In this document: positions 1 to 9,044 of the stretch, piece by piece
How positions within the stretch are numbered: position 1 is the first letter of the stretch
Layout of the letters: each line of letters starts with the position of its first letter
From: Verrucomicrobiota bacterium
GTDB lineage: Bacteria > Verrucomicrobiota > Verrucomicrobiia > Limisphaerales > JACRJZ01
NCBI GenBank assembly: GCA_016219875.1
Contig: JACRJZ010000124.1
Location: 1 to 64,000, forward strand
Direction of reading: 5' to 3'
DNA length: 64,000 bases
The notes under the pieces: generated by a model
Database searches by the model: none
Told to the model about the DNA's origin: nothing
The model's input: the letters and a program-made list of their open reading frames with translations, nothing else
Translations under genes and position numbers: made by a program

Positions 1-2
1 CG

Positions 3-119
3 CGCCTGGGAGGTTTTCTGGCGCGCAAGCAGGACGGGCTGCCCGGCTGGCAAACGATCTGGCGCGGCTGGCAGCGTCTGATGTGGATGAGTGAAGGCGT
101 CCAGCTAATGGGAGACTGA
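3..119 (+). CDS. IS4-family transposase, C-terminal end (gene cut by window edge)
   Basis: The window opens inside an open frame that ends at TGA 117-119. The 38 visible residues include GGFLARKQDGLPGWQTIWRG followed by WQRL, which is the tryptophan-rich tail typical of IS4/Tn5-type DDE transposases. The catalytic DDE residues would lie upstream of the window, so it cannot be told whether the gene is intact. No inverted repeat marking the element end is obvious in the next 200 bases, which instead hold an interspersed palindrome. The call rests on the tail alone. Confidence 0.72.
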   Translation, partial: RLGGFLARKQDGLPGWQTIWRGWQRLMWMSEGVQLMGD

Positions 120-151
120 AAAGATGTGGGTAATGACAAGGGCTTCCAACC

Positions 152-249
152 TTGCCGTATCGCCGACTTGTAGTCGGCAGGGCCGTGAAACTCCCAGCCT
201 GCTGGCCTTGTCCAACGCTCGCCGGTTGGAAAACCGGCGCTACGGCAGG
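152..249. repeat. Interspersed palindromic repeat, 'CGTAGCGCCGACTTGTAGTCGGC' family
   Basis: Outer arms TGCCGTATCGCCG and CGGCGCTACGGCA are inverted copies with one mismatch, and each arm carries its own internal hairpin (CCGACTTGTAGTCGG and CCGGTTGGAAAACCGG). The same arms recur at 35320-35417 and a shorter relative lies at 7818-7883. It occupies most of the 211-bp gap between the transposase remnant and the histidine kinase; nothing else was recognised in that gap. Confidence 0.8.
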
Positions 250-330
250 CTTGTCAATCCGCCGCGGCTCGGCTAAGGAACTCGCCGCAACTGAAGCTCA
301 GAAACCGAACTGGGGCCGGCCCAGTCCGCT

Positions 331-2937
331 ATGGCCGAGCCTGACCATCAACCTGGGGACGGACCTGCGACGCAAGTCCGCGCCCTCTTGCAGAACCGGG
401 TCGCCCAAAACGTTCTGGCCGGAGGAGTCTGCCTCGTCACCGCGGTGGCGGGACACCACATCAGTGATTGGCCGAAAGCCGAGAGTCTGGCTTGGCCGTC
501 CTTTGGCCTCGCGGTGGCCGGGGTGGTGCTGGCGGGTTGGCGGCTTTGGCCCGGCCTCTTCTTGGGAATCATTCTGGGCCATGTGATCGCCGGGCAGCCT
601 TGGCTCCTGGCCGGTGGCAAGGCGGCCAGTGACGTGGCCGGAGCGCTGGTCGCGTACGGTCTCTTCCTACGGTTGGGCCGGTTGGAGCGTTCCCTCGAAC
701 GGGTATGCGACGTGCTTTCCCTCTTCTACTTCGGCGCGGTGGCCGGGGCGGTCTGCAGTGCCAGTCTGAGCGTGCTGGCGATGGTTCTGACGCTCAAAAC
801 GCCCGCCGAGAGCTGGGCTTGGCGGTGGTTCATGGAATGGCTGCCCCGGAGCTTGGCCGTCGTCACGGTCACACCGCTTGTGCTGACGTGGGCCGGCCGC
901 GGCTGGCGTCCGCGGACGGATGCCCGGTTGAAGGAAGCCGTTTGCCTGCTGGCGCTCCTCTGCGGCGCCGGGATGCTGGTGTTCGGCGAGCGCTTCCCCT
1001 CGGAGTTGGCCAAGTATTCCGTCGCCTACGTCGTGTTCATCTTCGCTCTCTGGTCGGCGCTGCGCTTCGGCCCGCGCGGCGCCGCCATGACGGTGTTCAT
1101 CGTGGCGTTGCTGTCGCTGCTGGGCGCGGAGCGGGAATGCGGGCCGTTCGCCGCTCAAAGCCCCGAGGACGTGGTCCTGCTGTGGAGCGTGTTCAACGGC
1201 GCGTTTTCCGTCTCCACGCTGGTGCTGGCGGCGGTCATCGCCGAGCGGCGCCGCGGGGAGACGGCGCTGCAGACCAGCGAGGCCCGCTACCACCACCTGT
1301 TCTCCCAAGCCCCGATCTCCATCTGGGAAGAGGATTTCTCCGCGTTGGTGCGGTGGCTGGCCGAGTTGCGGGCCAGGGGCGTGGCGGACCTCCGCGATTA
1401 CCTCGTGCGCCACCCGGAAGAGGTGGACCGGGCCATTTCCCTGGTCCGAGTCAGGGACACCAACGATGCCGCAATGCGGATGTTCGAGGCGGAGAACCGG
1501 GAGCAATTGGTGGGCGAGTTGGGCGGCACGATCAAGCCGGGCAGCCGCCAGTTCTTCGTGCAGGAGCTGCTTCAAATCTGGGAGGGTGCCACGCGCTACG
1601 AAGGCGAGGTCGAAGGCCGCACCTTCAAGGGCAAGCGGATCAATTACATCGTCCACTGGGACGTGAGCACCGGCGAAGGGCGCACGGACTGGGCGCACGT
1701 CATCGTGGCCATCACGGACATCACGGAGCGCAGCCGCTTGCGCGAGGAAGTCCGCCAGGCGCAAAAGATGGAGGCGGTGGGCCGGCTGGCCGGCGGCATC
1801 GCGCACGACTTCAACAATCTCATCATGACTATCCACGGCTACAGCAGCCTGCTGCTGGCGCGCCCCGGCGACGACCCGTCCCGGCGCGAGGAAGCGGAGC
1901 AGATCAAGCTGGCCGCCGAGCGCGCCGCCGACCTCACGCGGCAGTTGCTGGCCTTCAGCCGCAAACAAGTCATGCGGCCCCGCGTGCTGGACCTGAACGC
2001 CGTGGTTTCCGACATGAACAAGATGTTGTGCCGGCTGATTGGCGAGCACATTCAATTGGAGAAACGGCTGGCCGCGGACCTGGGCACCGTCAAAGCCGAC
2101 CCCAATCAACTCGAGCAAGTCATCCTCAACCTGGCCGTGAACGCGCGTGACGCCATGCCCGGCGGTGGACGCCTCACGCTCGCGACGAGCAACGTGGAGG
2201 TCGCGCCGCCGGGCACCCAGACCCAGACGGGCGTGCTGGCCCCGGGCCGGTACGTGCAACTGACCGTCACCGACACGGGCTGCGGGCTTTCGCTGGAAGC
2301 CAAGGCGCATCTGTTCGAGCCATTTTTCACGACCAAGAGCGCCGAGCAGGGCACCGGTCTGGGGTTGTCCACGGTGTACGGCATCATCAAGCAAAGCGGC
2401 GGTGAAATCGCGGTCACGAGCGAGGAAGCTCTGGGCACGATCATCCAAATCTACCTGCCGCGCGCCGAGGAAACCGACACCGAAGTCCTGCGCGCCCAAC
2501 AGGCCGCCCAGTTCCCGCGCGGGAACGAAACCGTGTTGGTGGCCGAAGACGAGGACCACGTGCGCAACCTGCTTTGCAAGTGCCTGGGCACCTTTGGCTA
2601 CAAAGTGCTTTCCGGCGCCTCGGGTGTGGAGGCCCTGGCCGTGGCGGGGTGCGTGGACCGGATCGACGTTCTGCTGACCGACCTCGTCATGCCGGAAATG
2701 GGCGGCCGGGAGTTGGCCACGAGACTTCTCCAGTCCCGCCCTGATCTCAAAATCATCTTCCACTCCGGTCACACCGGGGACTCCATCCTGCGGGAAGGCC
2801 CGTGGGAAGGACGCGCCCTTTTCCTCGAGAAGCCGTTCACGCCGCAAACCCTGCTCGTGACGGTCCGCAGTCTCCTGGATGGGCGCAAGGCCGCCGCGGC
2901 ACGAAGCGCCGAACCAAGCACGCGGCCCGTGGCGTGA
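331..2937 (+). CDS. MASE1-type membrane hybrid sensor histidine kinase with C-terminal receiver domain
   Basis: 868 residues. The first ~300 residues are a run of hydrophobic helices with the polytopic layout of a MASE1 sensor (for example the glycine/tryptophan-rich stretch around residues 45-90). A PAS-like region follows (~315-460), then a HisKA domain with the phospho-acceptor H492 in GGIAHDFNN. The HATPase domain shows the N box (NLAVNARDAMPGGG), G1 (DTGCGL), F box (FEPFFTTK) and G2 (GTGLGLST). The C-terminal ~120 residues form a receiver domain with acidic residues in VAEDED, phospho-acceptor D784 in LLTDLVMP, and a conserved lysine in LEKPF. No output domain is fused, so signalling probably passes to a separate phosphotransfer or regulator protein that is not in the window. 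The ligand cannot be told. No good ribosome site precedes the ATG. Confidence 0.9.
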   Translation: MAEPDHQPGDGPATQVRALLQNRVAQNVLAGGVCLVTAVAGHHISDWPKAESLAWPSFGLAVAGVVLAGWRLWPGLFLGIILGHVIAGQPWLLAGGKAASDVAGALVAYGLFLRLGRLERSLERVCDVLSLFYFGAVAGAVCSASLSVLAMVLTLKTPAESWAWRWFMEWLPRSLAVVTVTPLVLTWAGRGWRPRTDARLKEAVCLLALLCGAGMLVFGERFPSELAKYSVAYVVFIFALWSALRFGPRGAAMTVFIVALLSLLGAERECGPFAAQSPEDVVLLWSVFNGAFSVSTLVLAAVIAERRRGETALQTSEARYHHLFSQAPISIWEEDFSALVRWLAELRARGVADLRDYLVRHPEEVDRAISLVRVRDTNDAAMRMFEAENREQLVGELGGTIKPGSRQFFVQELLQIWEGATRYEGEVEGRTFKGKRINYIVHWDVSTGEGRTDWAHVIVAITDITERSRLREEVRQAQKMEAVGRLAGGIAHDFNNLIMTIHGYSSLLLARPGDDPSRREEAEQIKLAAERAADLTRQLLAFSRKQVMRPRVLDLNAVVSDMNKMLCRLIGEHIQLEKRLAADLGTVKADPNQLEQVILNLAVNARDAMPGGGRLTLATSNVEVAPPGTQTQTGVLAPGRYVQLTVTDTGCGLSLEAKAHLFEPFFTTKSAEQGTGLGLSTVYGIIKQSGGEIAVTSEEALGTIIQIYLPRAEETDTEVLRAQQAAQFPRGNETVLVAEDEDHVRNLLCKCLGTFGYKVLSGASGVEALAVAGCVDRIDVLLTDLVMPEMGGRELATRLLQSRPDLKIIFHSGHTGDSILREGPWEGRALFLEKPFTPQTLLVTVRSLLDGRKAAAARSAEPSTRPVA

Positions 2938-3039
2938 GGGGGAAACGGTCATCGCGGCGGCCTCCAACTCGCCTGTTGCCTCCGGGCGGCAGACGTGTTC
3001 CCCTCAGCGGCAGCACGCAATGCTCAAGATCATGTGCCT

Positions 3040-3148
3040 CTTTCAAAACCTCGCGATCGTCGCGGCGTCTCGGCAGAGCGCCGCCATTCCCGGATCCCAA
3101 GTCAGAAAACGCGGCGCTCTGCCGGGACGCCGTTACGGAGTTTTGACA
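3040..3148. repeat. Interspersed palindrome, 'GCGGCGTCTCGGCAGAGCGCC' family, copy 1
   Basis: Arms CGGCGTCTCGGCAGAGCGCC and GGCGCTCTGCCGGGACGCCG are near-perfect inverted copies, flanked by outer TTTCAAAAC and GTTTTGA ends. The element fills the gap between the kinase and the glycosidase and stays open in the glycosidase frame, which makes the apparent reading frame start ~280 bases too early. A second copy lies at 39468-39586. Confidence 0.75.
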
Positions 3149-3157
3149 GCGCCGTTC

Positions 3158-5920
3158 GTGCGACGCATCACTTCGCTCTTTCTCTCCTTGTTGGTTGTCG
3201 GAGCCTCGCATTCCGTCTTGGCCGCCGACCTTTCCCCCATGACCGATCCGCTGGCGTGGCCGCCCCTCACGCGCGAATGCCGTCCGTGGTCCTACTGGTG
3301 GTGGATGGGCAGCGCGGTCGATCCCGCGAACCTCACCCGGGAGCTGCAGCGCTACGCGGACGCGGGCTGGGGCGGCGTGCATGTCATCCCCATCTATGGC
3401 GCGAAGGGCTGGGAGGAGAAATCCATCCCTTACCTCAGCCCAAAGTGGATGGACATGCTCCGTCACACCGTCACCGAGGCGCGCCGGTTGGGCCTGGACG
3501 TTGATATGACCACCGGCTCGGGGTGGTGCTTCGGTGGCCCGCACGTGACCGACCGTGAGGCCAACGCGCTCGCCGTGGTCAAAACCTTCGAGGTCGCCGC
3601 GGGGCAGAAGCTCAGCGAAAAGTTTGACCGTCAGGTCGTCCAGGCACTGGCTGCCTTTTCTTCCGAAGGCCAGTGCGTCGAGTTGACCGACCGAATCAGC
3701 GCGGACGGCACGGTGGACTTCACGGCGGAAGGCGGCCCGTGGCGCGTCTTCACCGTCTCCCAGCGCCCGTCTGGCCAGAAAGTGAAACGCGCCGCGCCCG
3801 GCGGCCAGGGCCACATGCTGAACCTGATGTCGCCCGCGGCCATGCGGCACTACTTGGAGTGGTTCGAGGCCGCGTTCGCCGGCTACACCGGCCCGAAGCC
3901 CCGCGCCCAGTACCACGACTCTTACGAATACCGCTCCGAGTGGTCGCCGGAGTTCCTGGCCCAGTTTGCGCAGCGGCGCGGCTACCGCCTGCAATCCGAA
4001 CTGCCGGCGCTGTTTGGCAAAGACGAAACCGACCGCGCTGCCCGCGTGAAGTGCGATTACCGGGAAACCCTTTCCGACATCATGGTCGAGGAGACGCTGC
4101 CGATGTGGACCCAGTGGAGCCACGGACGCGGCTTCATCACGCGCAACGAAGCGCACGGCTCGCCCGGCAACCTGCTGGACCTGTACGCCACGGCCGACGT
4201 GCCGGAGACGGAAATGTTCTACAAGGACCGCGACATCCTGGTGTCCAAGTTCGCGTCGTCCGCCGCCCATGTGGCCGGCAAGAAATTCGTCGGCTGCGAA
4301 ACCGGCACCTGGTTGCAGGAGCACTTCACCGAAACCCTCGCCGACATGAAGTACTTGCTCGACGACCTTTTCGTTTCCGGCGTGAACCATGTTGTTTACC
4401 ACGGCACCTGTTACTCGCCGGATGAAGCGCCGTGGCCGGGCTGGCTCTTCTACGCGAGCTACGAGATGAACCCGCGCAACTCAATCTGGCGCGACGTGCC
4501 CGCGCTCAACGCCTACGTTGCGCGCTGCCAGTCCGTGCTCCAGTCGGGCGCGCCCGACAACGACCTCCTGCTCTACTGGCCCATCTACGACCGCTGGCAC
4601 AACCCGAAGGGGATGGCGCAGGCCTTCACGGTCCACGCCCGTGACTGGCTCGACGGGCAAGCCATCGGGAAACTCGCGCGCCGACTGTGGGGACGCGGCT
4701 ACGCGTTTGACTACGTCTCCGACCGGCAACTGACCGGGGCGAAAACGCGGGCCGGCGGCATCGAAGTAGCCGGCGGCACGTATCGCGCGGTGGTCGTCTC
4801 AGCGTGTGAACACATGCCGCTGGAGACGTTCAAGCAACTGCTCGCGCTGGCCGAAGCCGGGGCCACGGTGATTTTTGAAGGCGGGCTTCCCGCCGACGTG
4901 CCGGGCTGGGCCGATCTGGAGAAGCGCCGGAATGAGTTCAAGAAGCGCCTTGAGTCCGTGAAGCTGGCCCGCGGCGCGGACAGCGAATGGCGTGAAGCGA
5001 AGCTAGGCGCGGGCCGGATTCTTGTGGGTGAAGTGGAGTCGGCGCTGACGGCCGCCAAAGTCGCTCGCGAAACCCTGACCGATCACGCCGGAGTGCTCGT
5101 CATCCGCCGCCGCTTCGATGGAGGCCGGCACTATTTCATCGCCAACCGGGGCGCAGACCCGTTCGATGGCTGGCTGCTGCTCGCCAAGGAGGCGAGGTCG
5201 GCGGTCATCATGGACCCGATGACCGCGCGCTGCGGCGTGGCGAGTTTGCGCCAGGGTGAAAGCGGACAGCCGAGGGTCTGGCTGCAACTCCCGCCGGGCG
5301 GCTCGCTCATCCTGCGCACGTTCACCGAACGGGAGGTCAAAGGCGAGCCGTGGGTTTGGTGGCGTGAGTCCGGCCAGCCTGTCGAGATCGCGGGCAACTG
5401 GCAGGTGGAGTTTCTCCAAGGCGGCCCGCAAATCCCGCCGCCGGCTCAGATCACCAAACTCGGTTCCTGGACGGAACTGGGCGGCGAAGAAGTCCAGCGG
5501 TTCGCCGGCACGGCACTTTACACGATCACCTTCGACGCGCCGCCCGCCGCCGCGGATTCGTGGCTCCTCGACCTGGGCCAAGTCTGCCAAAGCGCGCGGG
5601 TCCGGCTGAACGGGCGCACCCTGGGCACGCTGCTCACGCCGCCTTTCCGCGTGGCAGCCGGCTCGCTGAAGGCGAGGGCCAACTTGCTGGAAGTGGAGGT
5701 CACGAACGTTTCGGCCAATCGCATCCGCGATCTCGATCGCCGGAAAGTGCCGTGGAAGAGTTTCCAGGACATCAACTTCGTGAACCTGGGCTACAAGCCC
5801 TTCGACGCCTCGAACTGGCCGCTGACCGACTCCGGCTTGCTGGGGCCGGTGCGGCTGATCCCCCTCACCCCGGCCCTCTCCCCTCCGAGGGGAGAGGGAG
5901 AACCGAATCACGCGCGGTGA
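3158..5920 (+). CDS. Exported GH106-like alpha-L-rhamnosidase
   Basis: About 920 residues from the GTG at 3158, chosen because it yields a clean leader (RRITSLFLSLLVVGASHSVLA then ADLS); the open frame runs further upstream only through a repeat. The mature N-terminus (ECRPWSYWWWMGSAVD, TRELQRYADAGWGGVHVIP) and the TTGSGWCFGGPHVT stretch are typical of GH106 rhamnosidases, and the C-terminal part (residues ~750-880) resembles a GH2-type sugar-binding beta-sandwich. It would release terminal L-rhamnose from plant or algal polysaccharide outside the cytoplasm. A rhamnose mutarotase and an MFS transporter lie 8-11 kb away, which fits rhamnose use. The last ~18 residues (PLTPALSPPRGEGE and following) are encoded by an interspersed repeat and are unlikely to be part of the fold. 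GH106 versus a related uncharacterised glycosidase family is the main uncertainty. Confidence 0.75.
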   Translation: MRRITSLFLSLLVVGASHSVLAADLSPMTDPLAWPPLTRECRPWSYWWWMGSAVDPANLTRELQRYADAGWGGVHVIPIYGAKGWEEKSIPYLSPKWMDMLRHTVTEARRLGLDVDMTTGSGWCFGGPHVTDREANALAVVKTFEVAAGQKLSEKFDRQVVQALAAFSSEGQCVELTDRISADGTVDFTAEGGPWRVFTVSQRPSGQKVKRAAPGGQGHMLNLMSPAAMRHYLEWFEAAFAGYTGPKPRAQYHDSYEYRSEWSPEFLAQFAQRRGYRLQSELPALFGKDETDRAARVKCDYRETLSDIMVEETLPMWTQWSHGRGFITRNEAHGSPGNLLDLYATADVPETEMFYKDRDILVSKFASSAAHVAGKKFVGCETGTWLQEHFTETLADMKYLLDDLFVSGVNHVVYHGTCYSPDEAPWPGWLFYASYEMNPRNSIWRDVPALNAYVARCQSVLQSGAPDNDLLLYWPIYDRWHNPKGMAQAFTVHARDWLDGQAIGKLARRLWGRGYAFDYVSDRQLTGAKTRAGGIEVAGGTYRAVVVSACEHMPLETFKQLLALAEAGATVIFEGGLPADVPGWADLEKRRNEFKKRLESVKLARGADSEWREAKLGAGRILVGEVESALTAAKVARETLTDHAGVLVIRRRFDGGRHYFIANRGADPFDGWLLLAKEARSAVIMDPMTARCGVASLRQGESGQPRVWLQLPPGGSLILRTFTEREVKGEPWVWWRESGQPVEIAGNWQVEFLQGGPQIPPPAQITKLGSWTELGGEEVQRFAGTALYTITFDAPPAAADSWLLDLGQVCQSARVRLNGRTLGTLLTPPFRVAAGSLKARANLLEVEVTNVSANRIRDLDRRKVPWKSFQDINFVNLGYKPFDASNWPLTDSGLLGPVRLIPLTPALSPPRGEGEPNHAR

Positions 5921-6001
5921 GAAGGCGGGCGCCGGCTGGCACTGAGCGCGACAAGCACCTCCCCTCTCCCGTCGGGCGGGAGAGGTTCAGAGTGAGGGGT
6001 C
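5859..6001. repeat. 'CCCTCACCC...CTCTCCC' interspersed repeat pair
   Basis: Two hairpin modules (CCCTCTCCCCTCCGAGGGGAG and CCCCTCTCCCGTCGGGCGGGAGAGG) facing each other, with CCCTCACCCC and GTGAGGGG outer ends. Relatives lie at 29928-30066 and 48725-48946. The left module lies inside the 3' end of the glycosidase gene and encodes its last residues. Confidence 0.75.
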
Positions 6002-6064
6002 GGGGGCGCCGCTACGAAGCAGATTCATGGAAAGTTCCCAGTTCCCCTCGGACCTGCACACGGT

Positions 6065-6165
6065 CCATGAGCTTCCACGCCGATTCAGGACGGAACGCAG
6101 ATTCAATTCTGGCACCGGTTCCTTCCATCTGCGCTCCGTCCTGAATCGGCGTGGAAGTTCATGGG
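6065..6165. repeat. Long inverted repeat between convergent genes
   Basis: Arms of about 36 bases (left 6066-6101, right 6127-6163; core CCACGCCGATTCAGGACGG against CCGTCCTGAATCGGCGTGG) flank a ~25-base spacer. It lies between the converging ends of the glycosidase and the Gfo/Idh oxidoreductase and could end transcription from both sides, though there is no poly-T tract. A shorter element with a similar CCTGAAT/ATTCAGG core lies at 38561-38621, also between convergent genes. Confidence 0.7.
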
Positions 6166-6226
6166 TGGTACCAAGAAAAGCGCGGGTCGCATGGACCCGC
6201 GCTGCGGTCGAAATGTTCAGTCAGAA

Positions 6227-7693
6227 TTACGCTTCCCAGCCGGCGCGGTTCTGGCGTTTCACGAACTGGGCGGCTTCGGGCAGGTTGGTCGATTTCATGT
6301 TCTGGCCGTCCCATTCCATGCGCTTGCCGACGCCGACGCGCAGGGCGATGCAGCCAAGCAGAATGCTCTCCGTGAGGTAGCCCGCGATTTCAAACCGTGA
6401 GTAGGCCAGCTCCGGCTTGCCTTCCTTCATGGCGTCGAACCATTCCTTGTCGTGGCCCGGCGAGCGCGGGATGGTCTTGGGCACGTTCAGGCAGGCCTCG
6501 TGTTTCTTGCCGTCCACAAATTCCTTCTCGTCGTTGAGCGCGAGGTAGATCTTCTCCGCATAGTCATCGGGGGCGAAGATGACACCCTTGGTGCCCACCA
6601 CGAGCGTCCCTTGATTCGTCAACTTGCCGCCCTGCATATCGACCACCTTGGTCACACCGGGCACTTCCGGGCCGGGCCGGAGCGGGCGGAGCCGTTTGTC
6701 GCCCGGGTTGCCGTCATACCACCAGAACTTGAGGGGCGGCAGACCTTCGCGTTCGGGGAACTCGAAGCGGATGCGGGAGGTGAGCGGGAAGGTTTCCGGG
6801 TAAATCCGCGAGGCCAGTTCGCACTCGATGACGTTGGCGTAACCGAGCTTGAGGGCGCGGAACGGCATGTTGACCATGTGGCAGGCCATGTCGCCCAGCG
6901 CGCCGGTGCCGAAGTCGTACCAGCCGCGCCAATTGAACGAGTGATACACGCCCGTCTTGTAGGGGCGCATCTGGGCCGGCCCGATCCAGCAATCCCAGTT
7001 CATCCAATCCGGCACGGGATCGGAGGTTTCGGGACGATCCAGGCCCTGCGGCCAGACCGGACGGTTGGACCAGACATGCAGTTCTTTCGGCTCGCCGATG
7101 ACGCCGGCCTGAATGATCTCGACCGCCCGACGGAGGGCGTCGTTGGCGCTGCCCTGGTTGCCCATCTGGGTGGCAAGTTTGTTTTCTTTCGCGAGGCGGA
7201 CCATCTCACGGGCTTCCGAGACGTTCTGGCAAAGGGGCTTCTGGCAATAGACGTGTTTCTTCCGCTTCATGGCCATCATGCAGGCCACGCCATGCAGGTG
7301 GTCCGGGGTGGAGACGGTCACGGCGTCGATGGAGCTGTCCAGTTCCTCGAACATCTTGCGGAAGTCGCTGTAGAGCTTCGGCTCGACTGTGCGGTTATCT
7401 TTGGCCGCGCGGTCCTTGAGATACTTGAGCTTGCCGTTCACGCGGTTGGCGTCCACGTCGCAGAGGGCGACGATGTTGCCGCCGTGGCCGTAGGCGCTGT
7501 TGGTGTCGCTGTCGCCTTTGCCGCCCACGCCGATGCAGGCAATGTTGATGCGGTCATTGGCCCCCAGCACGCGCCCGACGTAGGGGAAGGAGAGAGCCGA
7601 AGCCCCGGCGGCCAGCGTGGTGTAACGCAGGAATTGACGGCGAGAAAGATTCAACGTGTTTGAATTCATATCGACATGTGTTGGCTTTGTCAT
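6227..7693 (-). CDS. Exported Gfo/Idh/MocA-family oxidoreductase (Tat leader)
   Basis: 488 residues (480 if the second ATG at 7669 is used). The leader has a twin-arginine motif, LSRRQFLRYTTLAAGASALS, so the protein probably folds with its nucleotide in the cytoplasm before export. The Rossmann fingerprint follows (INIACIGVGGKGDSD), then VALCDVDANRV and the family's catalytic-lysine region (KKHVYCQKPLCQNVSEA). The C-terminal half has the family's alpha/beta substrate domain (GALGDMACHMVNMPFRAL). Substrate is unknown; Verrucomicrobia and Planctomycetes carry many paralogues acting on sugars or polyols. Divergent from the isomerase and second oxidoreductase to its right, with a 287-bp shared upstream gap. 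Confidence 0.9.
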   Translation of the reverse strand: MTKPTHVDMNSNTLNLSRRQFLRYTTLAAGASALSFPYVGRVLGANDRINIACIGVGGKGDSDTNSAYGHGGNIVALCDVDANRVNGKLKYLKDRAAKDNRTVEPKLYSDFRKMFEELDSSIDAVTVSTPDHLHGVACMMAMKRKKHVYCQKPLCQNVSEAREMVRLAKENKLATQMGNQGSANDALRRAVEIIQAGVIGEPKELHVWSNRPVWPQGLDRPETSDPVPDWMNWDCWIGPAQMRPYKTGVYHSFNWRGWYDFGTGALGDMACHMVNMPFRALKLGYANVIECELASRIYPETFPLTSRIRFEFPEREGLPPLKFWWYDGNPGDKRLRPLRPGPEVPGVTKVVDMQGGKLTNQGTLVVGTKGVIFAPDDYAEKIYLALNDEKEFVDGKKHEACLNVPKTIPRSPGHDKEWFDAMKEGKPELAYSRFEIAGYLTESILLGCIALRVGVGKRMEWDGQNMKSTNLPEAAQFVKRQNRAGWEA

Positions 7694-7817
7694 GCGGTGT
7701 TGTCTAGGTCCGGCAAATCATTTGCACAAGAACAAAGTCTCCAGACGGCCCGCTCGCGCGGTGTATTCACCGGGCCGAGCGGGCCGGTGGCGCCTGGGTG
7801 AGCACGCCTTGGCCCTG

Positions 7818-7883
7818 CCGCCGTAGCGCAGACATTCTTGTCTGCCGTAGCGCAGGCGTTCCAGCCTGCGGGGCGCGCGAGCA
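7818..7883. repeat. Short relative of the 'CGTAGCGC' palindrome family
   Basis: Two tandem hairpin modules: CGTAGCGCAGACATTCTTGT followed by CTGCCGTAGCGC, then AGGCGTTCCAGCCT. It sits in the 287-bp gap between two divergent genes, where their promoters must lie; no convincing promoter boxes were recognised in the rest of the gap. Confidence 0.6.
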
Positions 7884-7980
7884 ATTCGGGTGTCCGGTTG
7901 CGCCCCGCCTGGGTCCTGCCTGCACACCGGCCTTGAATCTTTGATGAGCCGGGGTGAGAATCGCGTCCGACTTTGAAGCA

Positions 7981-9003
7981 ATGATTGCCACTGCCACCAG
8001 CACGCGCCGGCGTTTTATCCAAAGCGCTGCCGTCGTGGCTGCCGCGCCGTCCCTGATCTCCCTGGCTGCGGGCGAAGGGGCTTCACCTGCGCCGGCCAAT
8101 CCACCCGGCCGCCAGCCAACCGACCACACCGCCATGAAAATTGGATTCCACACCGACGCTTTCAACTCCGCCTATTGGTCGTTCGAGAAATGCCTCGACT
8201 GGGCCAAGAAGAACGACGTTCACCACATCGAGTGCGGCCTCATCGACGGCGTGAGTTGGATTCACGGCCTGGGCTACCAGCCCCACGTCGCGCTCTATGA
8301 AGACCCCGCCCTGCTCCGCCAGAAGATGGACAAGTACGGCGTGCGCTTCTCGCAAGTGGATGCCGCCTATCCGCTCTCCCAGGAGGACGGTCCGCTCCGA
8401 GGTGTGCCCTACGTGATGAAGTCCATCGCCTGGGCCGCGCAGATCGGCTGCCCGTGCGTCGATACCACCGACGGCCTCCACGCGCCCGAGGGCCTGAAGG
8501 ACAAGGAGGCGATGGCCATGATGAAGCGCAGCTACCAGCAGATTCTCAAGGTCGCCGAGGCGCACAAGATCATCGTGAACATCGAACCGCACGGTTACTT
8601 CACCACGAACCCGGATATGATGGCCGAGATGCAAGCCTTCAGCGACAGCCCGTATTTGCGCATGAACATGGACACCGGCAACACCTTCATCGCCGGCCAG
8701 GACCCGGTGAAGTTTCTGAAGAAGTTCCTCAAACGCGTCAGCCACGTTCACGTGAAGGACGTGTCTGAGTCGCTCGCCAAGGCCCTGCGCGGCGGCATGA
8801 CCGGCATTGCGGTCAGCCATTGTTCACTCGGCGAAGGCGTCAACGCCGGCAACATCAAGCAATGCCTCGCGCTCCTCCGCGACGCCGGCTACCGGGGCGT
8901 GCTGAGCATGGAGTGCGAAGGCGCCAGCGGGCCGATGATCGAGAAGTCGCTCGCCTGGCTGCGCGGCAAGCTGAAGGAACTCGGCATCGCAGAAGAAAAA
9001 TGA
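7981..9003 (+). CDS. Exported sugar phosphate isomerase/epimerase-like TIM-barrel protein
   Basis: 340 residues from the ATG at 7981; an ATG nine codons upstream is possible. Tat leader TSTRRRFIQSAAVVAAAPSL. The body matches the AP endonuclease/xylose isomerase-like TIM barrel: metal-site acidic and histidine residues are spread along strands (HHIECGLIDG, NIEPHGYF, MNMDTGNTF, HVHVKDV, MECEG). Members of this group often isomerise or epimerise keto-sugars. It is followed 41 bases later by a second Gfo/Idh oxidoreductase, suggesting a two-gene unit for oxidising and rearranging a sugar or inositol. Exact substrate unknown. Confidence 0.85.
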   Translation: MIATATSTRRRFIQSAAVVAAAPSLISLAAGEGASPAPANPPGRQPTDHTAMKIGFHTDAFNSAYWSFEKCLDWAKKNDVHHIECGLIDGVSWIHGLGYQPHVALYEDPALLRQKMDKYGVRFSQVDAAYPLSQEDGPLRGVPYVMKSIAWAAQIGCPCVDTTDGLHAPEGLKDKEAMAMMKRSYQQILKVAEAHKIIVNIEPHGYFTTNPDMMAEMQAFSDSPYLRMNMDTGNTFIAGQDPVKFLKKFLKRVSHVHVKDVSESLAKALRGGMTGIAVSHCSLGEGVNAGNIKQCLALLRDAGYRGVLSMECEGASGPMIEKSLAWLRGKLKELGIAEEK

Positions 9004-9044
9004 CCCGTCACGCTTGGATTTAACCTCAACCCACAGGATCGACC

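Noticed and set aside
667..2967. A 766-residue open frame on the minus strand
   Set aside because: Antisense to the histidine kinase, whose H, N, G and receiver motifs are complete.
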